DNA from: Pseudomonas sp. MYb327
GTDB lineage: Bacteria; Pseudomonadota; Gammaproteobacteria; Pseudomonadales; Pseudomonadaceae
Direction of reading: 5' to 3'
NCBI RefSeq assembly: GCF_040438925.1
Contig: NZ_CP159258.1
Span: 6,082,501 to 6,146,500 of the forward strand
DNA: 64,000 bases
The first letter of the stretch is position 1, and each line of letters begins with the position of its first letter. A program made the position numbers and the translations under genes. Of this stretch, positions 1 through 12,258 are shown piece after piece. Below the pieces are notes generated by a model. It was not told the origin of the DNA. It did not search any database and was given only the letters and a program-made list of their open reading frames with translations.

Positions 1-5
1 AATAC

Positions 6-81
6 GGGGCCATAGCTCAGCTGGGAGAGCGCCTGCCTTGCACGCAGGAGGTCAACGGTTCGATCCCGTTTGGCTCCACCA
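6..81 (+). tRNA. tRNA-Ala (anticodon TGC)
   Basis: A 76-nt cloverleaf with an encoded 3' CCA. The anticodon loop reads CTTGCAC, giving anticodon TGC. It lies in the 16S-23S spacer of an rRNA operon, where pseudomonads carry tRNA-Ile then tRNA-Ala. The tRNA-Ile and 16S gene should lie just beyond the left edge of the window. Confidence 0.97.
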
Positions 82-167
82 CTACTGCTTCTGTTAGTAA
101 GAAAGCTTAGAAATGAGCATTCCATCGCTGTGATGATGAATGTTGATTTCTAGTCTTTGACTAGTTC

Positions 168-179
168 GTTCTTTAAAAA
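168..179 (+). promoter_or_regulatory. boxA-like antitermination element in the 16S-23S spacer
   Basis: The segment GTTCTTTAAAAA resembles the boxA element (consensus near TGCTCTTTAAAA) that recruits the NusB/S10 antitermination complex in rRNA leaders and spacers. Its place between tRNA-Ala and 23S fits. The match is short, so the call is tentative. Confidence 0.4.
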
Positions 180-329
180 TTTGGGTATGTGATAGAAAGA
201 TAGACTGGACGTTACTTTCACTGGTAACGGATCAGGCTAAGGTAAAATTTGTGAGTTCTCTTAGTTGAGAAATTCGAATTTTCGGCGAATGTCGTCTTCA
301 CAGTATAACCAGATTGCTTGGGGTTATAT

Positions 330-3219
<2,890 letters not shown>

Positions 3220-3390
3220 ATATAACACCCAAGCAATTTGATCCTCCTCGTTGAAAAGACGAACGAGACCAGATTGCGGTGTGTGAAGACGAAACGAACC
3301 GAAAGTTCGACGCTTACAAAACACCGAAAGCTGTCACATACCCAATTTGCTGAAGCGAGGCCATCTGGTCGCGACTCAGTACCCGAATTT

Positions 3391-3506
3391 CTTGACGACC
3401 ATAGAGCATTGGAACCACCTGATCCCATCCCGAACTCAGCAGTGAAACGATGCATCGCCGATGGTAGTGTGGGGTTTCCCCATGTGAGAGTAGGTCATCG
3501 TCAAGA
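3391..3506 (+). rRNA. 5S ribosomal RNA
   Basis: About 116 nt, with complementary ends (CTTGACGACC at the 5' end, GTCATCGTCAAG at the 3' end) forming helix I and the conserved CCGAACTCAG segment in loop C. It follows 23S by about 170 bp, the usual rRNA operon order. Confidence 0.96.
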
Positions 3507-3515
3507 TTAAATTCC

Positions 3516-3550
3516 GAAACCCCAATTGCGAAAGCAGTTGGGGTTTTGTT
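3516..3550 (+). terminator. Rho-independent terminator of the rRNA operon
   Basis: Inverted repeat AACCCCAATTGC / GCAGTTGGGGTT around a GAAA tetraloop, followed by a T-rich run (TTTTGTTTTG). It begins about 10 bp after the 5S gene. Confidence 0.93.
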
Positions 3551-3650
3551 TTGTCCGCAGGAATACATCGCCTTCCCTTGCACAAATTGCACAGTTATTT
3601 TTGACTCAGGGCACTAGAATAAGCCCAACTTTTTCAGAGTCAGAGCCCTT

Positions 3651-4310
3651 ATGCCAGATCCGCTTGACGCCTCCAGGCTGTCAGAATTACCGCTGGACGA
3701 TTTGGTGGCGTGTCATGAGTGCGACTTGCTGATGCGCAAACCTGTACTCGCCCATGGCGAGAAAGCCCTGTGTCCGCGCTGCGGTTACGAACTCTACGCC
3801 CATCGACACAATGTCGTGCAGCGCAGCCTCGCCTTAGTCATCGCTGCGTTGTTGTTGTATGTCCCTGCGAACTTTTTACCGATCATGCAGCTCAATCTAC
3901 TCGGGCAGTCATCGCAAGACACTGTCTGGAGCGGCGTTGTGAGCCTATTCAATACGGGCATGCAGAGCGTTTCGGTGATTGTGTTCCTGTGCAGCATGGC
4001 TATCCCGTTACTCAAACTGCTCTGTCAGCTGGCTGTCTTGCTGACTATTCGTCTTGATATCGGGCGCAGTTACGGTTTGCTGCTCTATCGCATTTATCAC
4101 CATCTAAGAGATTGGGGAATGCTTGAGGTTTACCTCATGGGCGTGCTGGTAGCGATCGTCAAGCTGGCAGATATGGCAGCCATGAACATCGGTTTCGGTT
4201 TGGCATGCTTCGTTGGTTTGTTATTGGTCCAGGTCTGGTTGGAAGTCGTGATGTCGCCCCACCAGATCTGGCAGGCTTTATCAGGAGAGGATGCCCATGC
4301 GGGCGATTGA
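3651..4310 (+). CDS. PqiA-family inner-membrane protein, first half (LetA/PqiA-like)
   Basis: A 219-residue protein matching one half of the PqiA/LetA family, the inner-membrane partner of MCE-domain lipid-transport tunnels. It opens with a zinc-ribbon (Cys21, Cys24, Cys41, Cys44) and then has about four hydrophobic helices from residue 60 to 205. E. coli PqiA is one chain of roughly 417 residues with two such halves. Here they are separate genes that overlap by 14 bp, followed at once by the MCE gene, so this is one operon. Likely role: moving phospholipids between inner and outer membrane. The substrate is inferred from the family, not shown. Confidence 0.85.
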   Translation: MPDPLDASRLSELPLDDLVACHECDLLMRKPVLAHGEKALCPRCGYELYAHRHNVVQRSLALVIAALLLYVPANFLPIMQLNLLGQSSQDTVWSGVVSLFNTGMQSVSVIVFLCSMAIPLLKLLCQLAVLLTIRLDIGRSYGLLLYRIYHHLRDWGMLEVYLMGVLVAIVKLADMAAMNIGFGLACFVGLLLVQVWLEVVMSPHQIWQALSGEDAHAGD

Positions 4311-4920
4311 TGCAGGCATTCTGATTTGCGCGGAATGCCATGAATTGAACAAGCAGGAAGCTGAGACCGATGAACAGGTCTGCACTCGTTGCGGGGCGTT
4401 GGTTCATGCGCGTCGACCGAACAGTCTGGTGCGGACCTGGGCATTGCTGATCACCGCCGCCATTCTTTATATACCGGCCAATGTGTTGCCGATCATGACC
4501 GTGAGCTCCCTGGGCAAGGGTGATCCCAGCACCATCATGACGGGCGTGATCCAGCTGGTTCAGCACGGCATGATTCCAATTGCCGCTGTAGTCTTTATCG
4601 CCAGCATCATGGTGCCCACGTTCAAACTCGTGGGTATCGCGCTGCTGCTGTATTCCGTGCAGCGTCGCCAGCCACTCTCGGCCCGGCAGCGCATATGGAT
4701 GTACCGCTTTATCGAGTTCATTGGCCGCTGGTCCATGCTCGATATCTTTGTGATCGCCATCCTCGTGGCGCTCGTGAATTTTGGACGGCTCGCCAGTATC
4801 GAAGCTGATCTTGGCGCCATCGCCTTTGCCAGTGTGGTGATTCTGACAATGCTTGCCGCAGTAACTTTCGATCCCCGACTGATTTGGGATAACACGGAGT
4901 CGGACGACGACCATGACTGA
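4297..4920 (+). CDS. PqiA-family inner-membrane protein, second half
   Basis: A 207-residue partner of the preceding protein with its own zinc-ribbon (two CxxC pairs within the first 35 residues) and four hydrophobic segments. The ATG at 4297 is preferred over that at 4291 because the AGGAG at 4283-4287 is 9 nt from the former and only 3 nt from the latter. Its end overlaps the MCE gene by 8 bp, indicating translational coupling. The two half-PqiA proteins probably assemble as a heterodimer equal to one full PqiA. That is inference from architecture. Confidence 0.85.
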   Translation: MRAIDAGILICAECHELNKQEAETDEQVCTRCGALVHARRPNSLVRTWALLITAAILYIPANVLPIMTVSSLGKGDPSTIMTGVIQLVQHGMIPIAAVVFIASIMVPTFKLVGIALLLYSVQRRQPLSARQRIWMYRFIEFIGRWSMLDIFVIAILVALVNFGRLASIEADLGAIAFASVVILTMLAAVTFDPRLIWDNTESDDDHD

Positions 4921-7216
4921 TTTGCCTACAGCGAAAACCCGACCGGCCTCGAACTGGTCAGCCATTTGGGTGTTACCTCTGATTGCCTTGATCATCGGTG
5001 GCTGGCTCGGGTGGCGTGCCTATAACGAGACGGGCATCGAAGTTCAGGTCCGTTTCGAAAGTGGCGAAGGCATTCAAGCCAACAAGACCGAAGTCGTCTA
5101 CAAAGGCATGCCGGTCGGCAAGGTGAAGACGCTCAAACTCGATGACGAAGGCACTTCCAAAGGTGTGATTGCCACTGTCGAGATGAACAAGGACGTGGAG
5201 CAATACCTGCGCACCAGCACACGCTTCTGGCTGGTGAAACCGAGCGTTACCCTGGCCGGTATCACCGGCCTGGAAACACTGGTCTCGGGGAACTATGTGG
5301 CGATCAGCCCGGGCGAAGGCGAGCCCACCCGTAAGTTCAAGGCGCTGGCCGAAGAGCCACCGTTGTCGGACGCCCAGCCTGGCCTGCACCTGACAATCAA
5401 AGCTGATCGCCTGGGCTCTCTGAACCGTGGCAGCCCGGTGTTCTACAAGCAAATCAAGGTCGGGCAGATCAAAAGCTATTTGCTCTCCGAAGACCAAAGC
5501 ACAGTCGAGCTTAAAGTATTCATCGAGCCGACCTACGCCAAACTGGTGCGCAAACACACTCGTTTCTGGAACGCCAGCGGCATCAGCATCGACGCCAACC
5601 TGTCGGGCGTGAAAGTGCGCAGCGAATCTCTGGCCAGCATCGTTGCCGGCGGTATTGCGTTCGCCACTCCGGAGAACCGCAAGGACAGCCCGCCAACAGA
5701 TCCGAGCCTGCCGTTCCGTCTCTACGAAGACTTCGATGCGGCTGCGGCCGGGATCAAGGTCAAGGTCAAACTCAGTGACTTCGAAGGCTTGCAAGCCGGC
5801 CGCACGCCAGTCATGTACAAGGGCATTCAGGTCGGTACGCTCAAGGCGCTCAAGGTTGATGCAGACCTGACCGCCGCCAGTGCCGAATTGACGCTGGACC
5901 CATTGGCCGAAGATTACCTGGTCGATGGCACTCAATTCTGGGTGGTCAAGCCGTCAATTTCTCTCGCGGGTATTACGGGTCTGGAGGCGTTGGTCAAAGG
6001 TAACTACATCGCCGTCCGCCCTGGAGATAAAGGAGCGGCGCCGCAACGCGAGTTCGTCGCACGCCCCAAGGCGCCGCCGCTGGACCTGCGTTCGCCGGGG
6101 CTGCACCTGGTGTTGTTCACCGATAACCTCGGATCGCTTGAGGTTGGCAGCCCGATTCTCTACAAGCAGGTCAAGGTCGGCTCGGTTCAGAGTTATCAGT
6201 TTTCACGCAAGCGAAACCAGTTGGTGATCGGTGTCCATATCGAGAAGGAATACGAAAACCTGGTCAACGCTTCGACGCGGTTCTGGAACGCTAGCGGTAT
6301 CACGCTGACAGGCGGACTGACAGGCGGCATTCAAGTCAAAAGCGAGTCGCTGCAAAGCTTGATGGCCGGAGGCATTGCTTTCGAAACACCAGAAGCCAAG
6401 GCGCCGCTACAGAAGCGGATTCCACGATTCCGTTTGTTTCCCAGTCATGAAGACGCCACGCAAAAGGGCTTGGTGATCACGATCAAAGTCGACCGCGCCG
6501 ATGGTTTGCGCGCAGGTACGCCGGTTCGTTTCAAAGGTCTGGATGTCGGCAAGATTGAAGGCGTCGACCTCAGTAGTGATTTGCAGTCAGTGTTGTTGAC
6601 GGCCCGCATCACTGAGGTGCCTGAGAGAATTGCGCGGGTCGGCAGCGAATTCTGGGTGGTCAAGCCTGAACTGGGGCTGATCAAGACCTCAAACCTGGAA
6701 ACTTTGGTCACCGGGCAATACATTGAGGTGCAGCCAGCCGCGAAGAATCTGGGGCCGCAGAAAAACTTCGTGGCGCTGGCCAGCGCACCGGAGACGGCTA
6801 AGCAAGAAGCCGGGTTGAGCCTGGTGTTGAGCGCTGCTCGCCGTGGGTCTCTGAAACCGGGTGTGCCGGTGACCTATCGCGAAATAACGGTAGGCAAGGT
6901 GACTGGATATGAGCTGGGTCAGACCGCTGATCGAGTGCTGATTCACATCCTAATCGAGCCGAAGTATGCGCCATTGGTACGCAGCGGCACGCGTTTCTGG
7001 AACACCAGCGGCTTTGACTTTGACGTAGGTCTGTTCAAAGGCGCGACGGTGCGGACCGAATCGCTGGAAACCATGATTCAGGGTGGCGTTGCGTTTGCCA
7101 CGCCGGATGGCGAGCGCATGGGCAGTGTCGCGCGACCGGAGCAGACGTTCCCGCTGTTCGACAAGTTTGAAGAGGAATGGCTGACCTGGGCGCCGAAAAT
7201 TTCCCTCGGCAAGTAA
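4913..7216 (+). CDS. MCE-domain lipid transport tunnel protein, PqiB/LetB-like, six MCE domains
   Basis: A 767-residue periplasmic protein anchored by one N-terminal membrane helix (about residues 16-34). Six MCE (MlaD-type) repeats can be counted from their starts: IEVQVRF, GLHLTIK, GIKVKVK, GLHLVLF, GLVITIK and GLSLVLS. Two subtypes alternate: odd repeats carry a KPSVTLAGITGLE-type loop and even repeats an FWNASGI-type loop. E. coli PqiB has three MCE domains and LetB (YebT) seven, and both form hexameric tubes spanning the periplasm. Six domains would give a tube of intermediate length. No dedicated outer-membrane PqiC lipoprotein follows; a terminator comes directly after. Confidence 0.9.
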   Translation: MTDLPTAKTRPASNWSAIWVLPLIALIIGGWLGWRAYNETGIEVQVRFESGEGIQANKTEVVYKGMPVGKVKTLKLDDEGTSKGVIATVEMNKDVEQYLRTSTRFWLVKPSVTLAGITGLETLVSGNYVAISPGEGEPTRKFKALAEEPPLSDAQPGLHLTIKADRLGSLNRGSPVFYKQIKVGQIKSYLLSEDQSTVELKVFIEPTYAKLVRKHTRFWNASGISIDANLSGVKVRSESLASIVAGGIAFATPENRKDSPPTDPSLPFRLYEDFDAAAAGIKVKVKLSDFEGLQAGRTPVMYKGIQVGTLKALKVDADLTAASAELTLDPLAEDYLVDGTQFWVVKPSISLAGITGLEALVKGNYIAVRPGDKGAAPQREFVARPKAPPLDLRSPGLHLVLFTDNLGSLEVGSPILYKQVKVGSVQSYQFSRKRNQLVIGVHIEKEYENLVNASTRFWNASGITLTGGLTGGIQVKSESLQSLMAGGIAFETPEAKAPLQKRIPRFRLFPSHEDATQKGLVITIKVDRADGLRAGTPVRFKGLDVGKIEGVDLSSDLQSVLLTARITEVPERIARVGSEFWVVKPELGLIKTSNLETLVTGQYIEVQPAAKNLGPQKNFVALASAPETAKQEAGLSLVLSAARRGSLKPGVPVTYREITVGKVTGYELGQTADRVLIHILIEPKYAPLVRSGTRFWNTSGFDFDVGLFKGATVRTESLETMIQGGVAFATPDGERMGSVARPEQTFPLFDKFEEEWLTWAPKISLGK

Positions 7217-7231
7217 GCTCAAGCAGAAATG

Positions 7232-7267
7232 AAAAAGGCCGCGATCCATTGGATCGCGGCCTTTTTT
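7232..7267. terminator. Bidirectional terminator between the pqi operon and mksB
   Basis: Perfect GC-rich stem (AAAAAGGCCGCGATCC with its complement) with A- and T-rich flanks on each side. It sits between the convergent MCE gene and mksB and can serve both. Confidence 0.93.
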
Positions 7268-7284
7268 GCCTCAACTAAACAGAA

Positions 7285-10125
7285 TCAAACCGCATCCAGC
7301 TCCGGTTCGTCTGCCTGTTCGATGACCGTCGCCTTCACCTGGTCGTGCCGGCGGATGTACTTCCAGTCCGCCTCATCGATGTAGATCCCTGCCGGGCCGC
7401 TGCCGCCTTCCAGGTCGATGGCGACACTGGCGCAGACCTGCGGTTTCACACTTGCCAGGATCGGCACGAAGCCCAGTTGCAGGCTGGTTTCCAGCAAGGC
7501 AGCCTGGTTTTTCTCATCGATGTCCGCAGCTTCGTCGAGGTAGTACGGCAAGCGCACACGACCGGCCAGGTCGCGGTCCATCAAGTGCAGCAACAAGTAC
7601 ATGTTGGTCAGCGCTTTGATGGTCATGGTGGTGCCGTTGGAGGCAGCACCGTCGATATCGGTGTGGATCACCGGTTGTCCATTGACCTTGGTGATCTCGA
7701 ATGCCAGTTCGAACAAGTCCTTGAGGCCGAGCTGGTTGTGGTTCGCCGCCACCAACCGCGCCAGGTATTCCTTGGCCTCTTCGTTCTTGTTGTCCTGTTC
7801 CGCACTCTGGCTCAGGTCGAACACCGACAGGGTTTCGCCTTCCTCGTACTGACCCGCGCTGTGGATGATCTGGTCGATGTGCTTGAGGGCTTCCTTGTTC
7901 GGCGCGAGCACGATGCGGAAACTCTGCAGGTTGGAGACCTGACGCTTGTTGATCTCGCGGTTGAACAGCGCCAATTGGTGTTCGAGGCTGTCGTAGTCGC
8001 TGCGGATGTTACGCAATGTGCGGGCGATGTCGGTAACGGCTGCACGACGGGCCTTGCCCAACGTCAACGCTTCGTCGGTGCGGTGCGCGTAAGCGTTGAT
8101 CAGCAGTGACAGACGACGCTCCATATCGTCTTCGCTGTCGAATTTGGCCACGCCCTTCAAACGCACTTGCGCGTACAAGGCCTCGATCTGCCCGTCGGCG
8201 CGCAACAGGCCTTGCCAGCTGTCCTGATAGTCGTTGAGCAGCGGCAATAGGTTGTCCATGGAATCGTCGATCGGGTCCATGAACGGTGTGCCGAACGGCA
8301 GGTCCGCCGGCAACAACTGACGGCGGCGCAGGGCGTCGTCGAGGGTGCGTTGCTTGGCTTCCATGTCGCCGATCTGGCGGCCGACCAGTTGCAACTTGGC
8401 CGACAGCTGTTGAACGCGCTCGGTGAAGGCGTCGCTGGAGCGCTTCAGCTCGTCCTGCGCGGCTTCCATCTGCGCCAGTTGCTCCAGCTTGTCGCCTTCT
8501 TCGGCGCTCAGGGTTTGCGCGCGTCGGAAATCTTCCAGTGCCTTCTGCGCATCCAGCACTTGCTGATATAACGCTTCGGTCTGGGTCTTGCTCGCGGCGC
8601 GGTCGGCGGCCACGGCTTGCTGGGTTTTCAGTTGCTTGAGTTCTTTTTCCAGGCGCTCTTTCTGGTCGCGCAGTGCCGCACGATCCGCCAGTGCTTGCAG
8701 AGCCGGTGGCTCGATGTGCGAGATGTCGATGGACAACCCCGGCACTTCGAAACGCTCACCCTTGAAGCCGTCGAGGATCAGTTCCACGGATTTCACCCAG
8801 TCGCCATTCTCGTCGAGGGTGATGCCGTGCTCGCCGAGCGGCAGGCTGAACAGTGCGCTGTTGAACAGACGCATCAGGCGCTCGACGTCCTGTTGCGAGA
8901 ATTCTTCGCGCAAGCGGGCATAGCTATTGTTGTCGGCGTGATCGAGCTGTTGCTTGACCGACTTCAGGCGTTTTTCCAGATCCCGCAGACGCTCTTCCAG
9001 ATCCTCGGCACTGAACTGACGGGACTGTGCCAGTGCACCGGCCAGTTCATCGTGTGCGTCCTTGGCCGCCAGCAGCTGTTGCTCCAGCACTTTGACGTCA
9101 TCGACCAAGGCAAAGCGATGCTTGAGAACCGACAACTCGCCAAGCCAGCGCTGGATGCCGGAGATTTCCCGCTCCAGGCGCATCAGTTCCTGAGTGCCGC
9201 CGCGCTGGTCGTTTTGCAGGGCGTCCTGCTCGTTGCGGTAATGCTCGGCCTGAATGGTCAGTTCTTCCTTGCGCGCACTGGCGTAGTCGGACCAGGTGCC
9301 CAGTAACGAATCAAGCAGTGGTGAGATTCGGTGCAGCTTGCCGCGCAGGATGTCGCGTTGCTTCACGCCATTGGCCAGCGCTTCGACCAGCGGACCGGCG
9401 GCGACGAGGGAGTTGTAGTCCTGCTCCATGCGTCGCACATCGCGGAAGGCTTCTTCGCACGCGGCGATGTAGTCCACGCTGCCGGAACGCAGGCTGTGTT
9501 CGAAAGCATCAAGGAATAGCTGCTTGAGCTTGGCGGCGGTGATTTCGCGCATGTGCAGCAAGTTGATGAACAGCGCGCGGAACGTCTTCAGGCTCTGTTC
9601 GCTGGTGGAGCGCAATGGTATTAGCGTCAGGTCCAGCGGGATCGAGGTATGACCGCCGACCAACAAGCGGCGCAGTTCGTCCGGCTTCAGCTCGTAGGCT
9701 TTCAGGCCTTCGCGCTCAAGGTTGGTGAACAGTTCTTTCTGGCGCAGGCAAGTGTCGTTTTTCTGGTAGTGAGCCAGGTCGAGCTTGCCCGCATAAGCAA
9801 AGAACTGGTGACCGAAACCGCCGCCGGGGCCGCGACCCACCACGCCGATCACGTGTGGACCGTGGGGCAGCGAGACTTCCACGAGGATGTAACTGGTGTC
9901 CGAAGCGAAATAGAAACGCCGGGATTGTTCCAGGCTGTACTTGCCGAAACTCATGTCCGACATGCGCGCCAGGATCGGGAACTGCAAGGCGTTGATCGAG
10001 GCGGATTTACCGAGGTTGTTCGCGCCGTAGACCGACAGCGGCTCTTCCAGCGGGAACAGGCCGAGGCTGTAACCGGCAGTGTTCAAAAGGGCAAAGCGGC
10101 GGATGCCGTAGCGTTCCTTGCTCAT
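7285..10125 (-). CDS. mksB: MksB, SMC-like ATPase of the MksBEF condensin
   Basis: A 946-residue MukB-like SMC protein. The Walker A motif GANNLGKS is at residues 34-41, long heptad coiled coils fill about 250-770, and the C-terminal Walker B region (YYLDEAAD) is near residue 861. MksB proteins are shorter than MukB or canonical SMC because of shorter coiled coils, and this length fits. It is the last gene of an mksF-mksE-mksB operon and its start overlaps the mksE stop by 4 bp. In P. aeruginosa MksBEF works in chromosome organisation alongside SMC-ScpAB. No MksG/JetD-like nuclease gene adjoins it, so a plasmid-defence role of the Wadjet kind is not supported. Confidence 0.92.
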   Translation of the reverse strand: MSKERYGIRRFALLNTAGYSLGLFPLEEPLSVYGANNLGKSASINALQFPILARMSDMSFGKYSLEQSRRFYFASDTSYILVEVSLPHGPHVIGVVGRGPGGGFGHQFFAYAGKLDLAHYQKNDTCLRQKELFTNLEREGLKAYELKPDELRRLLVGGHTSIPLDLTLIPLRSTSEQSLKTFRALFINLLHMREITAAKLKQLFLDAFEHSLRSGSVDYIAACEEAFRDVRRMEQDYNSLVAAGPLVEALANGVKQRDILRGKLHRISPLLDSLLGTWSDYASARKEELTIQAEHYRNEQDALQNDQRGGTQELMRLEREISGIQRWLGELSVLKHRFALVDDVKVLEQQLLAAKDAHDELAGALAQSRQFSAEDLEERLRDLEKRLKSVKQQLDHADNNSYARLREEFSQQDVERLMRLFNSALFSLPLGEHGITLDENGDWVKSVELILDGFKGERFEVPGLSIDISHIEPPALQALADRAALRDQKERLEKELKQLKTQQAVAADRAASKTQTEALYQQVLDAQKALEDFRRAQTLSAEEGDKLEQLAQMEAAQDELKRSSDAFTERVQQLSAKLQLVGRQIGDMEAKQRTLDDALRRRQLLPADLPFGTPFMDPIDDSMDNLLPLLNDYQDSWQGLLRADGQIEALYAQVRLKGVAKFDSEDDMERRLSLLINAYAHRTDEALTLGKARRAAVTDIARTLRNIRSDYDSLEHQLALFNREINKRQVSNLQSFRIVLAPNKEALKHIDQIIHSAGQYEEGETLSVFDLSQSAEQDNKNEEAKEYLARLVAANHNQLGLKDLFELAFEITKVNGQPVIHTDIDGAASNGTTMTIKALTNMYLLLHLMDRDLAGRVRLPYYLDEAADIDEKNQAALLETSLQLGFVPILASVKPQVCASVAIDLEGGSGPAGIYIDEADWKYIRRHDQVKATVIEQADEPELDAV

Positions 10126-10820
10126 GCGTCGAGCTCCTGTTCTTCGGCGATGGCGCGGGCCAAGGCGTCTTCTTCGCTTTCGCCTTCGAACTCACTAAGA
10201 TCCAGCGGGTCGTCGGTCTGCAGCAGTTTTTCGCTGTCTTCGTCGATCAGCACCGGAACCGGCAGCGGCAATACGCTATGCAAACTGGCAGCCAAATCGC
10301 GGTCCTGCTGCACGGAGAGGCAGACGTCGAGGAAACGGTGCATCGGCGGCAGGAAGCGGTAGACACCGTTTTCTTCGCTGGCGAAACCGAGCTGGGTCAT
10401 TCGGCGCATGATTTTTTCTTCCAGCTCATCCTGGGTCTGCACTTCGGCCTGGATGAACAGATCGCGGTATTTCTCCAGCAGCGATGGCAATTCATCTCGG
10501 CCCAGGCTGCCGCCGTCGAGCACGGCGATCGGGTCGCGGCCCTGGTCTGCCAGGTGCTCGACGAGGATGAAGGTGAACAGTGCCAGACGCTGGGCGGTCT
10601 TGTTCACCGCTGCTGCCGCGAGATCTGGCACGAAGTAGTAGAAACCACGGGTATCGCAGACCAGTTCAAAACCCAACGCCTTGAACAGCGTGCGGTATTG
10701 GTCCTGAAAGTTCGACAGTTGTGCGTACAGCTCCGGATCGCGGCGGCTGACGTGGTAACCCTTGAACAGCTCGCGAAAGATCGGCGCCAGCTGAGACAGT
10801 TCGGATAGATCAAGATGCAT
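10122..10820 (-). CDS. mksE: MksE, condensin accessory subunit
   Basis: A 232-residue acidic protein matching MksE, the small winged-helix subunit that binds the kleisin MksF and the MksB heads. The ATG at 10820 is chosen because the product then starts MHLDLSELSQL; it overlaps the end of mksF by 11 bp. The C-terminus is rich in Glu and Asp. Assignment relies on the conserved F-E-B order and residue character, since small kleisin-interacting proteins diverge fast. Confidence 0.88.
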   Translation of the reverse strand: MHLDLSELSQLAPIFRELFKGYHVSRRDPELYAQLSNFQDQYRTLFKALGFELVCDTRGFYYFVPDLAAAAVNKTAQRLALFTFILVEHLADQGRDPIAVLDGGSLGRDELPSLLEKYRDLFIQAEVQTQDELEEKIMRRMTQLGFASEENGVYRFLPPMHRFLDVCLSVQQDRDLAASLHSVLPLPVPVLIDEDSEKLLQTDDPLDLSEFEGESEEDALARAIAEEQELDA

Positions 10821-12090
10821 TTGGGATGCTCGCAGAATTCTCGGTGGCATCAGGGCCAGCCGAGAGCAGGGCGAAGGAGCGCAGGCTGACCTGATGCTCG
10901 TGTGTGAAGTAGTCGCGACGATCCAGGCGCTTGCGCGTGAAGCGTTTTTCCCGGGACAGGCGCGAGAACCAGTACAGCAATTCGTCGGTGGCGCCGTCCG
11001 GTTCCTGCTCCAGCAGCCAGGTCATCAAGTCCGGCATCGGCAGGGCGTCTTCGCAGCGCTCAAGCATTTCGCGAACCGTACGTGGTGCGCGCGGGGTATC
11101 GCCACCCTTGTGGGTTTTGTGTGCCTTGGGGAAGCGCGCCGGTTTCGGTTCGAAACGGGCCAAGGCGTAAACGTAAGCCTCGACCTGACTGGCGCTGCCG
11201 AGGAAGGTGCTTTGCGGGCGGGTGAACATCGGCATGGCCGCTTGGGGCACGGCGTCGATGCCCTTGCGCCGGATCATCGACAAGGCCAGCGCCGCGCCAC
11301 GGGTCACGGCGTTGTGGCGGCGCGCTTCTTCACGTAGCGGCAGCAGCAGTTCGCGGGCGTGACGCAGGGTGAGCTGGGCGCTGGTCTGCATTTCCAGGAT
11401 GCGCGCGTGGGTGCGCAGCAGCATGTCGTCATCGACCAGGTGACCGAGGCGTTGCTGTTCGCTGAGCATCTTCAGCAGCACGGTTTCGACCTTGCGCACA
11501 CCTTGCTCGAAGGCCCCGTCGGCGTTGACCAGATCAATCATCGGCTCGACGTATTCGTCCCAAGTCGCCAGCACTTCAGCGTAACGCTGACGCAGCGGGA
11601 TCTGCCGATCGCTGGTCTTGGCACGTTCGGCCACGGCCACCAAGGCCTGTTCGTCGTTGTCGAGCTTCTTCAATACGTCGCGAACGCGCATGTCGAGCAA
11701 ACGCAGTTGGCGCGCCAGATCATTGCCGTCGCGGATATCGAAGGCGTCCTGGATGTAACCGGCCAGGCGCTCAAGGTGGCGCAGATAAGCTTCGATTTCC
11801 AGGCACAGGCCCAAACGGTGTTCACGGCGCAGGTAAGCGAGGAAGTCGTGGATCTGCGCGTTGAGCTCGAAGCGGTTCGGGCTTTTTGCCACGGGAACCA
11901 GAATGTCGAGGCGAATCCACACGTCCAGCAGGCTGGTGATGTCCTGCGGCGTACTGTCGAGTTGCTGGGCGGCCAACTGTGAACGCAATTCGTTGAGGCT
12001 CAATGTGCCTTGGTCGAAGTGCTCGCACAGTGGCTCCAGAAGTGCCCAGTGTTCAGCGAGGGCGCGCAAGACGCGCTTGGGTTCGATCAT
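10810..12090 (-). CDS. mksF: MksF, kleisin subunit of the MksBEF condensin
   Basis: A 426-residue protein in the kleisin position of the operon. It is largely helical, with a winged-helix-like N-terminal part (to about residue 90) and Arg/Lys-rich linkers, and belongs to the MukF-related family. An upstream in-frame ATG at 12156 would add 22 residues, but that stretch contains a TACAAT promoter-like hexamer on the minus strand near 12130. The start MIEPKRVLRAL at 12090 is therefore preferred. MksF should bridge MksB heads and recruit MksE. The gene is divergent from holD-rimI. Confidence 0.88.
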   Translation of the reverse strand: MIEPKRVLRALAEHWALLEPLCEHFDQGTLSLNELRSQLAAQQLDSTPQDITSLLDVWIRLDILVPVAKSPNRFELNAQIHDFLAYLRREHRLGLCLEIEAYLRHLERLAGYIQDAFDIRDGNDLARQLRLLDMRVRDVLKKLDNDEQALVAVAERAKTSDRQIPLRQRYAEVLATWDEYVEPMIDLVNADGAFEQGVRKVETVLLKMLSEQQRLGHLVDDDMLLRTHARILEMQTSAQLTLRHARELLLPLREEARRHNAVTRGAALALSMIRRKGIDAVPQAAMPMFTRPQSTFLGSASQVEAYVYALARFEPKPARFPKAHKTHKGGDTPRAPRTVREMLERCEDALPMPDLMTWLLEQEPDGATDELLYWFSRLSREKRFTRKRLDRRDYFTHEHQVSLRSFALLSAGPDATENSASIPNAS

Positions 12091-12258
12091 CGGAATGGCC
12101 GGCTGGTTGGCGATTAAAAGCCGCGATTGTACTGCATCAGGGGCGATGCGATTCACTCTCGGGACGGAGTGTCGCTTTTCTTATCGATCAACAGCAGGCG
12201 ATCTTGAGCGAAGGGCGGTAGAATCACCGCACTTTAGTTATCCACAAGTGGCCGACCT

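Noticed and set aside
4159..5935. Long minus-strand frames opposite the pqi genes
   Set aside because: Shadow frames in GC-rich DNA with unlikely composition; the plus-strand products have clear family motifs and coupled starts.
7285..12156. Possible Wadjet (JetABCD) defence system
   Set aside because: Kleisin, accessory and SMC-like genes are present but no JetD/MksG nuclease; proteins match housekeeping MksFEB.
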